A DNA stretch of 15,112 nucleotides, from contig JBJEQG010000097.1 in NCBI GenBank assembly GCA_051881635.1, positions 1-15,112 on the forward strand. The letters are read 5' to 3'. Positions 14,066 through 15,112 of this stretch are shown here, in pieces. The first letter of the stretch is position 1, and each line of letters starts with the position of its first letter. The notes beneath the pieces are model-generated. The model was not told where the DNA came from. It was given only the letters and a program-made list of their open reading frames with translations, and did no database searches. The position numbers were made by a program, and so were the translations under genes. Origin of the DNA: JBJEQG01 sp051881635. GTDB lineage: Bacteria > Bacillota > Clostridia > Oscillospirales > Acutalibacteraceae.

Positions 14066-14816
14066 TCTCTGTTGTATTTATGAGGGATTTAAAAAAGTCC
14101 AGAGAATTATATTTTTGTTCGGTCAAATAGAGAATATACTGTTCGGACGCTGTCGCAAAGGCGGAAACGGCAGTATCAGATGCAGTAAAGGCAAACAGCT
14201 TTTCAAAGTCGGAATATATACTGTATCGCATGGCGGTTAATGCACCTTTTGAAAGGGCAACAGCAGGCGTTTCCCCACGATAACATTCCGAACAAAGCAG
14301 ATTGGCAGTGCCAACAAGAAAATACATGGTATCCGCTTCATAGGCTTTACAGTTGTCACAGCATACTAAATCGGGCATAAATCCCGCAAGTTCCATAATT
14401 CGCATTTCATAAACGGCTTTAATCAGCAAACGGGGACGCTTGTCATTTGCCAAAAAATGCAAAGCGTTGAGAATAAGACGCAAATAAGCGTCTGCGGGTT
14501 CATTCTCGTGGACAATATACATCGCAAGTTCACAAAAATATTGTGCCAATGCCAATTTTTCGAGGTCGCAACGCAAAGGATAAAAAATCTCAACGGCCTC
14601 AGCCTCGTCCAATATGTATTTTTCACGCCCAATAAACAAAGTCAGGCGTGAAAAAGCAAGGGCTTGTGTGGCGGTGCATTTATGTCCCTTCAACAGCTTT
14701 GCACCTTTGGCAAAACAGCGAATGATACCATTAGAACGCGTCAAAATTGTGAGCAATTTGTCCCGTTCCCCGATTGTTTGTTCCTTCAAAATCAGACCGT
14801 CCGTGTTGATTTTCAT
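14049..14816 (-). CDS. recO: DNA repair protein RecO
   Basis: 255 residues, typical of Gram-positive RecO. It loads RecA onto SSB-coated single-stranded DNA with RecR and anneals complementary strands. The N-terminal OB fold (about 1-80) starts with the usual TDGLILKEQTIGERDKLLTI (5-24), followed by the GxRxxxS-equivalent stretch AKGAKLLKG. The helical middle carries a zinc-binding loop, C153-x2-C156 and C175-x2-C178. ATG 14816 is chosen because GCGGAGG lies just before it at six bases and the protein then begins as RecO normally does; the frame is open to ATG 14879, but those 21 residues have no RecO character. The first 86 bases overlap the 3' part of the yqzL-like gene in another frame. 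Confidence 0.93.
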   Translation of the reverse strand: MKINTDGLILKEQTIGERDKLLTILTRSNGIIRCFAKGAKLLKGHKCTATQALAFSRLTLFIGREKYILDEAEAVEIFYPLRCDLEKLALAQYFCELAMYIVHENEPADAYLRLILNALHFLANDKRPRLLIKAVYEMRIMELAGFMPDLVCCDNCKAYEADTMYFLVGTANLLCSECYRGETPAVALSKGALTAMRYSIYSDFEKLFAFTASDTAVSAFATASEQYILYLTEQKYNSLDFFKSLINTTEKPPNV

Positions 14817-14925
14817 TGTGTTCCTCCGCATGGGTTGCTGCCTGTCGCTTTGCGGTGCAGTAAACAAGATAGTCGGCAACGCTGCCGCTGGAAATAAAGT
14901 TTCTCCAAGCCGTGTCTTCGTCCAT
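14731..14925 (-). CDS. yqzL: Small YqzL-like protein upstream of recO
   Basis: 64 residues. The first 27 carry the pattern of YqzL, a tiny conserved protein encoded next to recO in many Bacillota: a TAWRNFISSGSVADYL segment (5-20), i.e. W..F..(S/T)G...(D/T)YL, followed by a short charged stretch. The rest (28-64) is a low-complexity polar tail rich in H, N, Q, E and G that overlaps the start of recO by 86 bases; it may be only a consequence of the missing stop. Function unknown. ATG 14925 has CGGAGG (14941-14936) upstream at about nine bases. Usually era lies before this pair; here none is seen in the 187 bases left in the window. Confidence 0.7.
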   Translation of the reverse strand: MDEDTAWRNFISSGSVADYLVYCTAKRQAATHAEEHNENQHGRSDFEGTNNRGTGQIAHNFDAF

Positions 14926-14971
14926 ATCCTAAATCCTCCGTTTGCAAAATGTAGGAAGCACCTTTGATAAC

Positions 14972-14977
14972 ATTATA
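14972..14977 (-). promoter_or_regulatory. Possible -10 element for the yqzL-recO-mutS2 operon
   Basis: TATAAT on the minus strand (14977-14972), about 45 bases before the yqzL ATG. No acceptable -35 lies at 16-18 bases; a TTTACA at 15007-15002 is 24 bases away, which is too far. The rest of 14978-15112 is AT-rich with no gene I can support. Confidence 0.4.
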
Positions 14978-15112
14978 CTCAACTTTGGTGTGGATATTAG
15001 ATGTAAAATGTAGAAGTAAAATTGTAAAAAATAACTATTTATTTAGGTTTTGTTTGGAAATAATTATGCAGAGCCTGGAAAAATTATGAAAGGTTTTTTA
15101 TTCGTCAAAATG

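Noticed and set aside
14817..14879. Upstream start for RecO at 14879
   Set aside because: The extra 21 residues are unlike RecO and overlap yqzL; GCGGAGG sits at the right distance from ATG 14816.
15086..15112. Possible start of a plus-strand gene (MKGFLFVKM) at the right edge
   Set aside because: Nine codons before the edge with no clear ribosome binding site or promoter. It cannot be supported.

Overview
The window reads as chromosomal DNA of a low-to-moderate G+C, strictly anaerobic Bacillota, most likely a Clostridia member of the Oscillospiraceae/Ruminococcaceae type (inferred, no rRNA present). The reasons are the Gram-positive gene set (trmK, rqcH, yqzL-recO-mutS2), strong AGGAGG-type ribosome binding sites, several TTG starts, a reverse rubrerythrin next to a PerR regulator, and a secreted protein built of tandem starch-binding CBM26 modules. 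No tRNA, rRNA, CRISPR, transposase or phage structural gene was seen. No gene-free stretch exceeds 300 bases.

Layout. Bases 1-818 (minus) hold the 5' part of a secreted starch-binding protein that runs off the left edge; it has a consensus sigma-A promoter and is divergent from the next unit. Bases 1111-2766 (plus) are a cell-wall pair: a membrane-anchored CE4 polysaccharide deacetylase and an Amidase_3-like protein with an SH3b tail. Bases 2802-4001 are an oxidative-stress unit: promoter, PerR-box-like palindrome, perR, reverse rubrerythrin, strong terminator. Bases 4031-4320 are a monocistronic DUF1858 redox-disulfide gene whose promoter carries a second PerR-box-like sequence. A hairpin-rich repeat-like element (4344-4432) separates it from the next operon.

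Bases 4458-10581 are a tight six-gene plus-strand operon: trmK, a Nif3-like protein, rqcH, then an HSL-type esterase, a condensation/alcohol-acetyltransferase-like enzyme and a zinc-ribbon membrane protein (DUF6320-like). It converges at a bidirectional terminator (10606-10645) on a minus-strand operon read from the right: yqzL, recO, mutS2 and a membrane-anchored YpmS/DUF2140-like protein.

Functionally, the housekeeping genes cover tRNA modification, rescue of stalled or collided ribosomes (RqcH, MutS2) and recombinational repair (RecO). The least explained part is the esterase/acyltransferase/zinc-ribbon membrane protein trio at the end of the rqcH operon, which looks like a module for acylating or deacylating an envelope or secondary metabolite. 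The two PerR-box-like sites suggest that the DUF1858 protein may belong to the peroxide regulon together with rubrerythrin.
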